Below, in pieces: positions 15,169-24,184 of a DNA stretch of 25,083 nt. The notes below the pieces were generated by a model. The model was given only the letters and a program-made list of their open reading frames with translations, was not told where the DNA came from and did no database searches. The position numbers and the translations under genes were made by a program. The DNA comes from a virus: the IMG/VR virus record IMGVR_UViG_3300030098_002565, positions 22,533-47,615 of that record; one strand, written 5' to 3'. The number at the start of each line of letters is the position of its first letter. Position 1 is the stretch's first letter.

Positions 15169-18100
15169 ATGGCAGAACCAGGATCACCAGAAGCTAAAGC
15201 AAAGTTGAGAGGAGAACTAGGTGCTCCCCCAGTTGTTGTACCTAAAATACCTGATCTAGCTGATAAAATACAAACCACACTAGATTCATATAAAAATAAA
15301 ACTGGTATATTCCAAGAGGGAGGTGATTTTTATGATGTTTCTGCTTTTGAATTTGCTCAAAAATTAAGAGCAATTGCTTCTCAAGGCAAACCTTCTAAAC
15401 GTAAAATTGCACTTATTGAAGCCTTTGAACAAGTAGCAAGAGATGAGGAAACTCCAGGTATATTTGAGCAGATAGCTACACATACTGTAGACCAGTTCTT
15501 CTATGGTCCTACTGCTGCGATGAATGAGACTATTCAAGGTGGTCTTGATGTCGTAGAAAGTGCTGCAAAAGGTTATATTAAAATGCAAGGGAACATGTTT
15601 CCCTATAACCTTTTAAAGAAGGCAGGAATTGATGTAAGTAGTGATGGTGTAAGGTATTTAGAAATGCCTAAAGTAAGGCAACCTACTACCACTGGTGGAG
15701 AGATAACAAAAGGTCTTACACAGGCAGGACTAAGCTATGCTGTAGGTGATAAAATTGTCAAACCAGTAAAGTTACTTAATAAGTTACTGCCTAAGTTAAA
15801 AACCACTATTAATACACCTGCAATGAAAGGTGTTATTAATACAGCAGTAGGTGAAGCAGCTACACTTCAAGGTAAAGATAGATTTGCTAGGTTTCTTAAC
15901 GAAACTTTTGGTGTAGATGGTAATCAAGTTGTCATGTATCTTGCTGACTCAAAAGATGAAGGTGAGTTTGAAAGTAGGTTGAAGTCAGGACTTGATGGTG
16001 TGCTTTCAGCAGTGGGACTAGGAGCACTTATTCCAGTGCTAGTTCCAATTGGAAAAGCGTTTTACAAAGCAGGATACTTCTTCTCAAAAGTAAAAGATCC
16101 TAAAGGTGCAGAACAAGAGATTGACAACGCAATGTCATTTCTTGAAAAGGTAGAAAAACTGTACCCACAAAGGATAGTTAAAACAAAGCAAAGTGATGAT
16201 CCTCTTGTTGCAATTAAAAAGACCAAAGAAGAAACAGTAGAAGAAGCAACAGAAGATACACCTAGTCCTACTGAAACTGTTCTTGATCAAGAAGAGGTAG
16301 CAGAAGTTACAACACCAGATGAAGTAGCAGTAGCACAAGGTAAAAAAGGTGAGCCACTTAGAAGACCTGCTCCCCTTCAACCTGATCAGATCAACATAGA
16401 AGACTTAGACATTTATAAGAACGAACAGAACATACCATTAGATCGTACCCTTGCAGACTTTAACATAGATCGTCTTGATGCAGAGCAAAGTGTTCTTGAG
16501 ATTGTTCAAAAAGGTGCTGAAGCAATAAAAGAAAAGTTACCTACAAGTAAGTCCTATGGTCCTAGTGGTAAAACAAGAAAAATAGAAGAAACTGATGAAT
16601 GGGGCAGGAAGACTGAACGCTATGTAACAGAAGGCGATAACGTCATTCCTTTTGAGGAAGTACGTGAAGCTGCTGATGGTGCTAGAGCACAGATGAAGCG
16701 TATGGGTGTTTCAATGGAACGCTTTATTGCAGGAACAAAAGCTACTACAGAAGAACTTCCTCACATAGTTTTAATGACACGTGATTATGTCATTGACATG
16801 GCTACTAAGGTTCGTAACGAAGCACGTGCTATTGATGAGTTATCAAAAACTGGTGGAGAAATATCTAACGAGCGTTTAGTTCGTTACCACAGAAGCATGG
16901 TTCGCTTCATGAACACGCTTGCTGAAGTAAAGGGTATTAAACGTGATATAGCCAGAACTATGTCAGCTATGAACATTGATGCTGTTTCAGGAACTGAAAA
17001 AGACAAGTTACTGAATGCTATCCTTGCTGATGCAGGACACACAGACATTATGACACAGGTGTTCGAGACAGGACAATCAGCAGAGCAAAGAGGAAGAGGT
17101 AATCTTCTCAAGTTAGCTAGTCACATGGCTAATATGGAATACGCTGAAGAAGTTATGAGTGTCGGTAATAAAGACACTATGACAAGAGTGTTTGATGCAA
17201 TTAATTACCTTGGTGTGAATAACTTCCTTGCTAACTTTTCAACGCAGACTGTGAATCTCATGGGTTCGCTGGCAATGACTAACTTACTTACTGCTGAAAA
17301 GTTTATATCGGCTGGTGCAAACAAGTTTATAGATCCTGCATTAAAAAAAGCAGGTCTAGTAACTGGAGATGGTGGAGTAACTTTTAATGAAGCTACAGCA
17401 CACACCTTCGGAGTGACTCAAGCACTGACAGAAATGTTTTTGCTTGATAAAGCTATGTTTGATAGATCAGCACTTGGACAAGCTAAGAAAGGATTTGTAG
17501 ATCTTGACTCAGGGTTTAGTTCACACGATCTAAGTGCTAAGAACACAGCAGATCCTGAGAGATTTATGGAGTACCCTGACCTAGACATACAAGGGTTAGC
17601 AGTACCAGAGGCATTTAGCTCCAAATCAATAGGTCAGATATTTGGTGTTAAAGATGGGAACATGCCTGACTTTTTAAAGGAAGTTATCAATGGTGCAGGT
17701 GTAATGCTTGGTGTTCCTGGTCGTGCTTTGATGGCAGGTGATAGGTTTTTTCGAGCCATGAACTACAGGAGTGCTATTCATGCACTGGCAATGCGTAAAG
17801 CTACAGGTGAAGGTCTTACTGGTAAAGCACTGCAAGACCGTTACATGGACCTTCTTATTAATCTCCCAAAAGAGATAGATGATACTGCCCAAATGTATGC
17901 ACAAGTAGCATTATTCCAGGAGGAGATCGGTAGGGATGGACTTGAGAAGTACATAAGATCAATAGAAAAAGCACGTAATGCTCCTTTACCCAAAACAGAA
18001 CGAGAGTGGTTAGTAAGTTTTGCACAGAATGCTACTGCATCTTTTATAAACTCTAAAATTCCATTCTTTAGGACTCCATACAACATTTTTAAGCAGACTT

Positions 18101-19497
18101 TAGTTCAAAGAAATCCGTTACTTATAGCAGCAAGATTAGGAATAGATAAAAAGTATAAAGAACAATTCACAACAGATGCTGCATTTAGACAGGATGTAAT
18201 TGCAAAGTTTACCACAGGATCAATTTTAAATTTATTAGGTTACTCTCTTGGTACTGGAGTAAAAGTAGGTAACTACTCTGTTAAAGCAGAAGGTGCATCT
18301 GCTCCTGCTCCACTTGAACGTGACATTGCTCAAGATCAAAGAAGAATGCAACCAGAAATATTCATTAGAAATATGAGCAATGCAGAAGCATTTACCATTC
18401 CTATAGGTCGTGCAGATCCTATTGCTACCTTTATACAAACAGGGTCAATACTAGGTAACTATGATGCATACAAACGTGCTCATGTAGATCCTTACAGGGA
18501 AGCTAAACCTAATCCTTTCAATGATAAGGCTGATGAAAAACTTAATCAGTTAAAAGATAGAATATATTGGCAGTTAGGTAACTTGTTTCTTGATAAAGCA
18601 ATGTTACGTGGTGTTAAAGATGTAATCATGAAAACTGTACCAGGAGCCTCACCAGCAGGTACTGATTACCCTGGTTTAGTTAGAGATTATGTAACTGATT
18701 ATGCAGGTGGACCGCCTTTAGGTAATTTTGCTAGAGGTACAGTTAGAGCCACAACTAATCAGCCTACAATGTCTGAGGCTAAAATAAAGGAAGTCTTAGT
18801 TCCTAAAAAGAAAGGTGACAGTAACATAACAGATTCAGGCATACCATTTCAAAATCTCAGTGAGCAAAAAGTAAAAGAACTTGGACAATTACAACGTCTT
18901 GTTAATCAATGGGCCGAAGAGTGGAGAAAAGTAAACATCATAAGTGCAGAAGAATTTAAAGGTGATGCAAAAGGTATTAGAGAAGGTACTGTTAAAATAA
19001 AAGCAGGTGCAGTTCCTATGCTCGATCTTGAGGGTAATCCTATGGGATTTACTGAGAAAGAAGTATCCTTGTACGAAAGATGGTTAGAGCAGAATCTGAT
19101 ACCATTTAGTATGAAGAAAGTTAATGAAACTAATACTTCAGTACTTATACAAGGTTTAGACATTCCTACTACCCATCCTAAAAGATGGACACACATAGTA
19201 GTAAATGGAAGAAAAATGCCACTTACTACAGAGCAACAAATGACTTGGGCTGCTATGTATGGTTGGCTTAATAAGAAATCAATGTCCAGATATAGTAAAG
19301 TAGTAAAAAAATTAAAACTTGAGGGAAGTCAGTCATTAACTAACCGACAAAGACTTGCTCTTGAAGCATCAGTATCACAATTACTAAAGGCTAATAAAGA
19401 AGCATCTAAAATGATGATGATGTCTAAATATAGCAACATGGAAGAAAAGACAGGATTGTTACCCCAATTCAACGAACTTAACATAAAAGGTAGATAA
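15169..19497 (+). CDS. gp16: Internal virion protein D-like ejection protein (T7 gp16-like), without visible transglycosylase
   Basis: 1442 residues (T7 gp16 has 1318). It is expected to be stored in the head and ejected to form the inner-membrane and periplasmic part of the DNA channel. Domains in order: a helical N-terminus; residues about 220-290 with GKDRFARF, VYLADS and ESRLKSGLDG, a pattern I associate with large podovirus ejection proteins; a hydrophobic helix at about 275-303; an acidic linker with Pro/Thr/Glu at about 350-420; FNIDRLDAEQSVLEIVQKG; a helical bundle with MGVSMERFIAGTKATTEELP; NFLANFSTQTVNLMGSLAM (about 684-702); GDRFFRAMNYRSAIHALAMR (about 857); and IPFFRTPYNIFKQTLVQRNP (about 964-983). 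The lytic transglycosylase seen at the N-terminus of T7 gp16 is not recognisable. The C-terminus is basic and Met-rich. Confidence 0.85.
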   Translation: MAEPGSPEAKAKLRGELGAPPVVVPKIPDLADKIQTTLDSYKNKTGIFQEGGDFYDVSAFEFAQKLRAIASQGKPSKRKIALIEAFEQVARDEETPGIFEQIATHTVDQFFYGPTAAMNETIQGGLDVVESAAKGYIKMQGNMFPYNLLKKAGIDVSSDGVRYLEMPKVRQPTTTGGEITKGLTQAGLSYAVGDKIVKPVKLLNKLLPKLKTTINTPAMKGVINTAVGEAATLQGKDRFARFLNETFGVDGNQVVMYLADSKDEGEFESRLKSGLDGVLSAVGLGALIPVLVPIGKAFYKAGYFFSKVKDPKGAEQEIDNAMSFLEKVEKLYPQRIVKTKQSDDPLVAIKKTKEETVEEATEDTPSPTETVLDQEEVAEVTTPDEVAVAQGKKGEPLRRPAPLQPDQINIEDLDIYKNEQNIPLDRTLADFNIDRLDAEQSVLEIVQKGAEAIKEKLPTSKSYGPSGKTRKIEETDEWGRKTERYVTEGDNVIPFEEVREAADGARAQMKRMGVSMERFIAGTKATTEELPHIVLMTRDYVIDMATKVRNEARAIDELSKTGGEISNERLVRYHRSMVRFMNTLAEVKGIKRDIARTMSAMNIDAVSGTEKDKLLNAILADAGHTDIMTQVFETGQSAEQRGRGNLLKLASHMANMEYAEEVMSVGNKDTMTRVFDAINYLGVNNFLANFSTQTVNLMGSLAMTNLLTAEKFISAGANKFIDPALKKAGLVTGDGGVTFNEATAHTFGVTQALTEMFLLDKAMFDRSALGQAKKGFVDLDSGFSSHDLSAKNTADPERFMEYPDLDIQGLAVPEAFSSKSIGQIFGVKDGNMPDFLKEVINGAGVMLGVPGRALMAGDRFFRAMNYRSAIHALAMRKATGEGLTGKALQDRYMDLLINLPKEIDDTAQMYAQVALFQEEIGRDGLEKYIRSIEKARNAPLPKTEREWLVSFAQNATASFINSKIPFFRTPYNIFKQTLVQRNPLLIAARLGIDKKYKEQFTTDAAFRQDVIAKFTTGSILNLLGYSLGTGVKVGNYSVKAEGASAPAPLERDIAQDQRRMQPEIFIRNMSNAEAFTIPIGRADPIATFIQTGSILGNYDAYKRAHVDPYREAKPNPFNDKADEKLNQLKDRIYWQLGNLFLDKAMLRGVKDVIMKTVPGASPAGTDYPGLVRDYVTDYAGGPPLGNFARGTVRATTNQPTMSEAKIKEVLVPKKKGDSNITDSGIPFQNLSEQKVKELGQLQRLVNQWAEEWRKVNIISAEEFKGDAKGIREGTVKIKAGAVPMLDLEGNPMGFTEKEVSLYERWLEQNLIPFSMKKVNETNTSVLIQGLDIPTTHPKRWTHIVVNGRKMPLTTEQQMTWAAMYGWLNKKSMSRYSKVVKKLKLEGSQSLTNRQRLALEASVSQLLKANKEASKMMMMSKYSNMEEKTGLLPQFNELNIKGR

Positions 19498-19499
19498 AC

Positions 19500-20717
19500 A
19501 TGCCAGTATCTCTAGTCCAACGTGGACCGTTCAGTTATGACGAACTGACTGTTGCTGCTGACCAAGCAGGAGCAAGTCCATCAGCACCCAGAGACTTTAC
19601 ACTAACGAATGCTATCTTTGATTCGACTATTGGTGAAGTGCTCGAAGTATTTGTCAACGGTGTAAAGTTAGTCGGAAGTGGTCTTAACGCTACTGGCGAT
19701 GAGTTTACTGTTGACGGTAATATATCTAAAATAACAATAGTAGATGATAGTGCTTTATCTACTGCTTCTGATAGTGCTGTTACTACACTTGCAGAAAATG
19801 ACACAGTACTCATCCGTAGAGTCTCTAATCGTACTGCCAAGAAAGTAGATTTTGCACCTGGATCTGTAATCCGAGAAGCAGACCTTGATAATGCCAATAC
19901 ACAGGTGTTTCACGTAGCTCAAGAAGCTATTGATACTGCATTACAAGCTATGGTCAGCGACACAGACAACAGGTGGAACGGTCAAGTCGGTAATGTAAAT
20001 AGAAATATTAAAAATGTAGCTACCCCTGGATCTTCTGACCCTGATCATTATGTTGCTACAAAAGGTTATGCAGATTCTACACTTAATACTACAGCAACCT
20101 ATCGTGATGCAGCTTTAGATCATCGTGATACAGCAGAAGATTATGCTCTTAGAACAGGTGCTGTTGTAAGACATTTTAGTGGTGCAAGTAACAATACCTC
20201 AGACACCTCTCCTTCAGATCAAGCTGGAGTATTTTCAGCAAAAGAACACGCAGTAGGTACTACTGTAACTACAGGATCTTCAAAGGCATGGGCAACTGAC
20301 CCTGGATCTGCACAAGTAGCTTCTACTGATTATTCGGCAAAAGCGTGGGCAAGTGATGACGGTAATAACATTGGTAGTTCTAAAGATTGGGCTACTAAAG
20401 CAGGAGATGCTACTGTCGCAAACTCAGATTACTCTTCTAAAGCCTATGCACAAGATGATGCAAATGACATTGGGAGTGCAAAAGATTGGGCAAGTAAGGC
20501 AACTACAGTAGTAAATTCAACCGCTTTCTACAGTGCAAAGGAATATGCTTCTGGTGATGCTACTGCATCTGGAGGATCAGCAAAGGCATGGGCAACAGAT
20601 ACATCAAGCCCTGATGGAACTTCAACAAAATCAGCAAAAACCTGGGCAGGGGAAGCAGCAACTTCAGCTTCCACCTCAGAATCTTCAGCAATCGTGATGG
20701 GAATAGCTTTAGGATAA
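19500..20717 (+). CDS. gp17: Tail fibre anchor protein (T7 gp17 N-terminal type) with SAK-x-WA repeats
   Basis: 405 residues. The N-terminal roughly 150 residues match the T7 fibre attachment domain: PVSLVQRGPFSYDELTVAAD, EVLEVFVNGVKLVG, VLIRRVSNRTAKKVDFAPGS, IREADLDNANTQVFHVAQEA. Next comes a short segment common in such fibres (NRNIKNVATPGSSDPDHYVA). Residues 246-383 hold nine copies of S[AS]K-x-[WYH]A in a Gly/Asp/Ser-rich shaft. The protein ends soon after, in SSAIVMGIALG, with no receptor-binding head, so this is probably an adaptor that attaches the products of the following genes to the tail. AAGG (19487-19490) lies 9 bases upstream of the ATG. It directly follows the ejection gene cluster. 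Confidence 0.92.
   Translation: MPVSLVQRGPFSYDELTVAADQAGASPSAPRDFTLTNAIFDSTIGEVLEVFVNGVKLVGSGLNATGDEFTVDGNISKITIVDDSALSTASDSAVTTLAENDTVLIRRVSNRTAKKVDFAPGSVIREADLDNANTQVFHVAQEAIDTALQAMVSDTDNRWNGQVGNVNRNIKNVATPGSSDPDHYVATKGYADSTLNTTATYRDAALDHRDTAEDYALRTGAVVRHFSGASNNTSDTSPSDQAGVFSAKEHAVGTTVTTGSSKAWATDPGSAQVASTDYSAKAWASDDGNNIGSSKDWATKAGDATVANSDYSSKAYAQDDANDIGSAKDWASKATTVVNSTAFYSAKEYASGDATASGGSAKAWATDTSSPDGTSTKSAKTWAGEAATSASTSESSAIVMGIALG
20235..20648 (+). repeat. Nine SAK-x-WA shaft repeats in the fibre anchor
   Basis: In order the motifs are SAKEHA, SSKAWA, SAKAWA, SSKDWA, SSKAYA, SAKDWA, SAKEYA, SAKAWA and SAKTWA, separated by variable Asp/Gly/Thr/Ser spacers. They are degenerate at the DNA level. 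Related SAKYWA motifs are common in podovirus fibre shafts. Confidence 0.85.
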
Positions 20718-20720
20718 TAC

Positions 20721-21296
20721 ATGGCAAATACATTTAATAACTCAGTAAATAAAGCAATAAGTACAACTGGTACACAAATATACTCAGGATCTAATCTTGA
20801 TGCCACAGGAGATGTGGGAATAGTAATTGGTATGTTAGTGTCTAATACTGGAACAAGTGACACACAAATATCTGCTTATCATGTAGGTTCTGCTAATGCA
20901 ATTTCTTCAGTGACAGATTCCAGTGGTCTTTTAGTTACTACAAGTTCACCACACGGAATGGTTGAAGGAGATTCTATAGTATTCACTACTACTGGATCAT
21001 TCCCAACTAACATTACTGCTGAAACTATTTTTTACGTGAAGTATGTAAATACAACTACATTTAATATAGCAACTGCTTCTGGAGGAACCGCAGTAGCCTT
21101 TAGTGCTGCTGGAAGTAACACTTCATTTCATTCTGCTATGCCCTTAATTAACCAAGTAAAAATACCTACGAATACTTCACTTGAGTTATGCAGAGGTAAT
21201 AAGTTTGTTGTAAAGAAAGATGAGTCTTTACATGCTCTTAGGACAGGTGGAACAGCTTCTACAGCAATGATTTCAATCTTGGAGATTACTTCATAA
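20721..21296 (+). CDS. Fibre-cluster virion protein with HG-x-x-x-GD module
   Basis: 191 residues, starting 3 bases after the fibre anchor. AGGATAATAC precedes the ATG and gives a ribosome site overlapping the previous stop. The N-terminal part (NSVNKAISTTGTQIYSGSNL) and the C-terminal part (NTSLELCRGNKFVVKKDESL, then ALRTGGTASTAMISILEI) form a beta-rich fold typical of small phage tail or head decoration proteins. Between them (about residues 62-127) sits a module with SPHGMVEGDSIVF that resembles the two modules inserted in the tail tube B protein. I infer a structural protein of the tail tip or fibre base. Exact role unknown. The stop overlaps the next ATG (TAATG). Confidence 0.78.
   Translation: MANTFNNSVNKAISTTGTQIYSGSNLDATGDVGIVIGMLVSNTGTSDTQISAYHVGSANAISSVTDSSGLLVTTSSPHGMVEGDSIVFTTTGSFPTNITAETIFYVKYVNTTTFNIATASGGTAVAFSAAGSNTSFHSAMPLINQVKIPTNTSLELCRGNKFVVKKDESLHALRTGGTASTAMISILEITS
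20904..21101 (+). repeat. Third copy of the HG-x-x-x-GD beta module
   Basis: SSGLLVTTSSPHGMVEGDSI is followed by FYVKYVNTTTFNIATASGG. It shares the strand-HG-GD-strand order with residues 110-170 and 295-351 of the tail tube B protein. The similarity is by eye and weaker than that between the two gp12 copies. Confidence 0.6.
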
Positions 21297-22930
21297 TGAG
21301 TATGGATACTTACGGCATTATTGGGTTTGCTCCCGATAATGTAGGAATAGATCGAAGGATATACACAGGGTCTGCTATTAATGGACAGACAGATCCTATT
21401 TTAGCTGTAAGTTACAATGGTGGACGAGTAGATGTCTATTTAAATGGTATTAAACTCGTAGGTGACCATAGTGAAATGCCTAGTGGTACTCGTGACTACA
21501 CATTTACACAAACAGGTCAAGGATCTAGCATACAGTTAAGAACTAATGTTGCCTTGGTAAGTGCTGATGTAGTTGAATGTGTTGGTCATGTAGGTCTTGG
21601 TAGTAATGTAGTTACAAGCTACAACCCTACTCCTGCCAATACAGATGGTGGATTTAATGTATTTGCAAGTATTAACCATACTACATCTGATCTAGTTAAT
21701 GTCTTTTTAAATGGTGTGTTGCTAGATGACTCTGATTACACGTTAGATGCAGGAAATAACAAAGTAACAATTCTTGGAGCTACTTTAACAGCAAGTGATG
21801 TTGTTGTAATACAAGTCATAGGTGCATTAGACAACAGTAACTTTGTTTCTGCGAGTGGTGGGACGTTTACTGGGAATGTTGTTTTTAGTGGGAACACTAC
21901 TGGTGTAGATGTAAACGGGACAGAGTTAGTTCTTGATGCAGATGGTGACACAAGTATTACTGCTGATACTGATGATAGAATAGATTTTAAAACTGCTGGA
22001 ACAGACAGAGTACATATTGATTCCTCTGGAAAAATTTTAACAGGCATCACAAGTGCTGATACTATCAGAGCAGGCGTTCCACAGGTACAAGTTGAAGGTG
22101 TAGGTTACGCCGATTCCTCAATTTCTGCGTTTTCTAATTCTAATGATGGTAATGGTGCTTATTTGTTTTTAGGTAAAAGCCGTGGAACCTCGGTTGGTTC
22201 AGATACCATAATAAATGACGGTGATTTTGTTGGTGGAGTAGAATTTATTGCAGCAGACGGAACAGACAGAGCTAGTACAACTGGAGGCGTTTATGGTGTT
22301 ATAGATGGAACGCCTGGTGCTAATGACACTCCTGGTTCGTTACGATTTTACACAACAGCAGATGGATCAAATGCAGCCACAGAGAGAATGCGGATTCGTG
22401 CTGGTGGTGATGTAGAAGTTAAAACAGGCAACCTAGTTATCGGCACGGCAGGGAAGGGGATAGATTTTGCTGTTAATTCTACTGAAAACGTATCGAGTGC
22501 GTCAAATGTTGGTAAAGTATTGATGGATTTTGAAGAAGGGGAATTCAGTCCTGCTATAACAGGTGAATCTGGTTCATCAAGTGGTCTTAGTGCTACAAGA
22601 AAGGGGTATTATACAAGAATCGGAGATATTGTTCACGTTACTATTTTTATACAAAATTCAAGTTGGACAAGTGGCCCAAGTGGTACTGCATATATAGGAC
22701 TTCCGTTTACTGTAAAAGCAAATTTTTCTTCGGCTGGGACACTTGGATATGTTAATAATTTCACTAAAACACCGCAAAGAATAAACGCATTCCAAAATAC
22801 TGCCAAACTATATTTGTTTAAATATAACACTTCAAGTGTAGCAGACAATTCAGGATTTACTAATTTAGATGGTAGTGAAGTTAATTCTAATAGTGAAATA
22901 TATGCACAAGTAACCTATAGAGTGGCTTAA
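21296..22930 (+). CDS. Tail fibre protein with two NG-[VI]-x-L domains and a C-terminal beta head
   Basis: 544 residues. Two N-terminal domains repeat the pattern found in the fibre anchor: GRVDVYLNGIKLVGDHSEMP (about residue 43) and LVNVFLNGVLLDDSDYTLDA (about 133). Next come FVSASGGTFTGNVVF and TELVLDADGDTSITADTDDR, widespread in marine phage fibres, and a head ending in LMDFEEGEFSPAI, GYYTRIGDIVHVTIFIQ, GLPFTVKA and YAQVTYRVA. This C-terminal plan recurs in receptor-binding or beta-sandwich tips of fibres. No intramolecular chaperone motif is evident. ATG 21296 overlaps the previous stop, with GGAG about 11 bases upstream; the in-frame ATG at 21302 is an alternative. It is likely a receptor-facing fibre component. 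Confidence 0.88.
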   Translation: MSMDTYGIIGFAPDNVGIDRRIYTGSAINGQTDPILAVSYNGGRVDVYLNGIKLVGDHSEMPSGTRDYTFTQTGQGSSIQLRTNVALVSADVVECVGHVGLGSNVVTSYNPTPANTDGGFNVFASINHTTSDLVNVFLNGVLLDDSDYTLDAGNNKVTILGATLTASDVVVIQVIGALDNSNFVSASGGTFTGNVVFSGNTTGVDVNGTELVLDADGDTSITADTDDRIDFKTAGTDRVHIDSSGKILTGITSADTIRAGVPQVQVEGVGYADSSISAFSNSNDGNGAYLFLGKSRGTSVGSDTIINDGDFVGGVEFIAADGTDRASTTGGVYGVIDGTPGANDTPGSLRFYTTADGSNAATERMRIRAGGDVEVKTGNLVIGTAGKGIDFAVNSTENVSSASNVGKVLMDFEEGEFSPAITGESGSSSGLSATRKGYYTRIGDIVHVTIFIQNSSWTSGPSGTAYIGLPFTVKANFSSAGTLGYVNNFTKTPQRINAFQNTAKLYLFKYNTSSVADNSGFTNLDGSEVNSNSEIYAQVTYRVA

Positions 22931-22932
22931 AA

Positions 22933-23205
22933 ATGGCAATTACAAAACAAACAATTACAGCAAGTATTGATACAGTAAAAGCAGGAAATCATTACTGTAT
23001 AAACGTAAGAGAAGTTGTTCAGATTATTGAAGATAATGAAATTATTTCTGAAAAAAACTTTAGGTATGTTTTAGAACCAAATGCAGATGTTTCCACAATA
23101 TCTGATCCAGTAGTCCTAGCCCAATTTAATGCGGTAATGACTGACACAGTAAAAGCAAACTACCAAACTTTTTTAGCATCTCAGACGGAGGAATCCAGTG
23201 AGTAG
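22933..23205 (+). CDS. Small fibre-cluster protein
   Basis: 90 residues beginning MAITKQTITASIDTVKAGNH, 2 bases after the previous stop and without a clear ribosome site. The first 50 residues look like a compact beta domain (YCINVREVVQIIEDNEIISE, then KNFRYVLEP), followed by a helical tail rich in Ala/Thr/Glu. I recall short proteins starting MAITKQTI among marine phage fibre genes, with no assigned function. It may be a fibre tip cap or assembly factor. Its TAG lies within the start of the next gene (GTGAGTAG), an 8-base overlap. Confidence 0.75.
   Translation: MAITKQTITASIDTVKAGNHYCINVREVVQIIEDNEIISEKNFRYVLEPNADVSTISDPVVLAQFNAVMTDTVKANYQTFLASQTEESSE
23187..23192 (+). promoter_or_regulatory. 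Ribosome binding site supporting a GTG start at 23198
   Basis: GGAGGA lies 5 bases before GTG 23198, one of the best ribosome sites in the window. It supports the non-ATG start and the Met-Ser-Arg-Ala-Arg-Asp N-terminus commonly seen in marine phage fibres. Confidence 0.8.
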
Positions 23206-23884
23206 GGCTAGAGACATGGCGAACCTTGGCGTACAAGCTGGGTCAGGGTTTGATGCTAGTGATATAACTACTGGTACTTTAGGTAACACAGTTCAGGATA
23301 ATATTACTAGGTTGGGTACTGTTACTACTGGTACTTTAAAAAACACTATTCATAGTGACGCAACCTTTCCCTCTAAAATGGTTGTAAAAACAGAAAATGT
23401 TACATCTACCACCCAAAGTGCAGTTATAAACAATGGGGTATTAGATCTTTTAGTCTGTACTTTTGAACGAGTATCCGCATCTAGCCATTTTGTTTTGTTT
23501 GGTCATGTTTATCTAGGGGCATATAACAATAGTAATGACCAAGACTCAAATGACCCTAGAATTTTATTAAGAGAAAACAATGCTGGTGCAGGAGAATCAA
23601 CAATTAATGTTAATAATAATATAACTACTAATGGTTTTTACAGAGTCGATGTTCCAATGTGGAAAACAAGCGTAGACTATAATGGAATGTATGATCTCCA
23701 TAATTATCCATTTGCGATAAAACGGTCATTATCAGGAAGTGTTGGTGATTCAATAGATTTTAAAATACGAATCCAAGCAGGACAAGGACACAATGCTGGA
23801 TATGGAGCTTATACTAACAGATCTTATGAAAGTGGCACAGGAGGAGGTGGTTCATCATTAACAGTTATGGAAATTATAAATTAG
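23198..23884 (+). CDS. Short tail fibre / receptor-binding type protein
   Basis: 228 residues with a GTG start. The N-terminus SRARDMANLGVQAGSGFDAS is a fibre start known from marine phages. Residues about 23-50 contain a doubled TTGTL-x-NT motif (DITTGTLGNTVQDNITRLGT, then TVTTGTLKNTIH), a register typical of short trimeric shafts. The rest is a beta-rich globular domain (VLDLLVCTFERVSASSHFVL, YLGAYNNSNDQ, YPFAIKRSLSGSVGDSIDFK) ending GTGGGGSSLTVMEI. The Gly-rich loop before the last strand and the T-V-M-E-I end recur in tip domains of such proteins. It could be a second receptor-binding or decoration tip. The exact ligand cannot be told. Confidence 0.82.
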   Translation: MSRARDMANLGVQAGSGFDASDITTGTLGNTVQDNITRLGTVTTGTLKNTIHSDATFPSKMVVKTENVTSTTQSAVINNGVLDLLVCTFERVSASSHFVLFGHVYLGAYNNSNDQDSNDPRILLRENNAGAGESTINVNNNITTNGFYRVDVPMWKTSVDYNGMYDLHNYPFAIKRSLSGSVGDSIDFKIRIQAGQGHNAGYGAYTNRSYESGTGGGGSSLTVMEIIN

Positions 23885-23885
23885 T

Positions 23886-24182
23886 ATGGAAAGTTTAAAA
23901 TATATTGCTATATCCAACAAGTATCCAGAAGTAGGGGTAATTGATCAAAATGGTAATGCTTTTCACAAAGAAACTAACGAAAAAATTGAGCTAGATAAAA
24001 GTATAGTTGACCAAGAATATGAAAAATTAAAACTAGAAAAGCAAGCAACTCAATATCAACGTGACAGACTAAAAGAATACCCAAGTATCCAAGAGTGCAT
24101 TCATGCAATCCTAGACAATGATTTGGATGCGTTACAAGTAAAGCGTAAATTAATAAAAGAAAAATACCCGAAATCTGAGTAA
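23886..24182 (+). CDS. Small fibre-cluster protein with EYPSI motif (possible fibre assembly factor)
   Basis: 98 residues. The ATG is one base after the previous stop, with no recognisable ribosome site. The N-terminal third is a small beta part (MESLKYIAISNKYPEVGVID), then comes a charged helix (DKSIVDQEYEKLKLEKQATQ), then YQRDRLKEYPSIQECIHAIL. An EYPSI-x-[ED] motif followed by a helix is frequent in small proteins placed among phage fibre genes, some annotated as tail fibre assembly or XkdW-like. Here the usual DQLDA core is replaced by ECIHAILDNDLDAL. A chaperone or hinge role is inferred from context only. Confidence 0.75.
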   Translation: MESLKYIAISNKYPEVGVIDQNGNAFHKETNEKIELDKSIVDQEYEKLKLEKQATQYQRDRLKEYPSIQECIHAILDNDLDALQVKRKLIKEKYPKSE

Positions 24183-24184
24183 CT

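Noticed and set aside
20235-20648. Repeats in the fibre anchor as a CRISPR-like or DNA-level array
   Set aside because: The repeats are degenerate in DNA and regular only as SAK-x-WA protein motifs inside one open frame.
21736-22050. Minus-strand frame of 104 codons opposite the 21296 fibre gene
   Set aside because: The + strand encodes well-known fibre motifs here; the minus frame is a Ser/Val/Pro-rich shadow.
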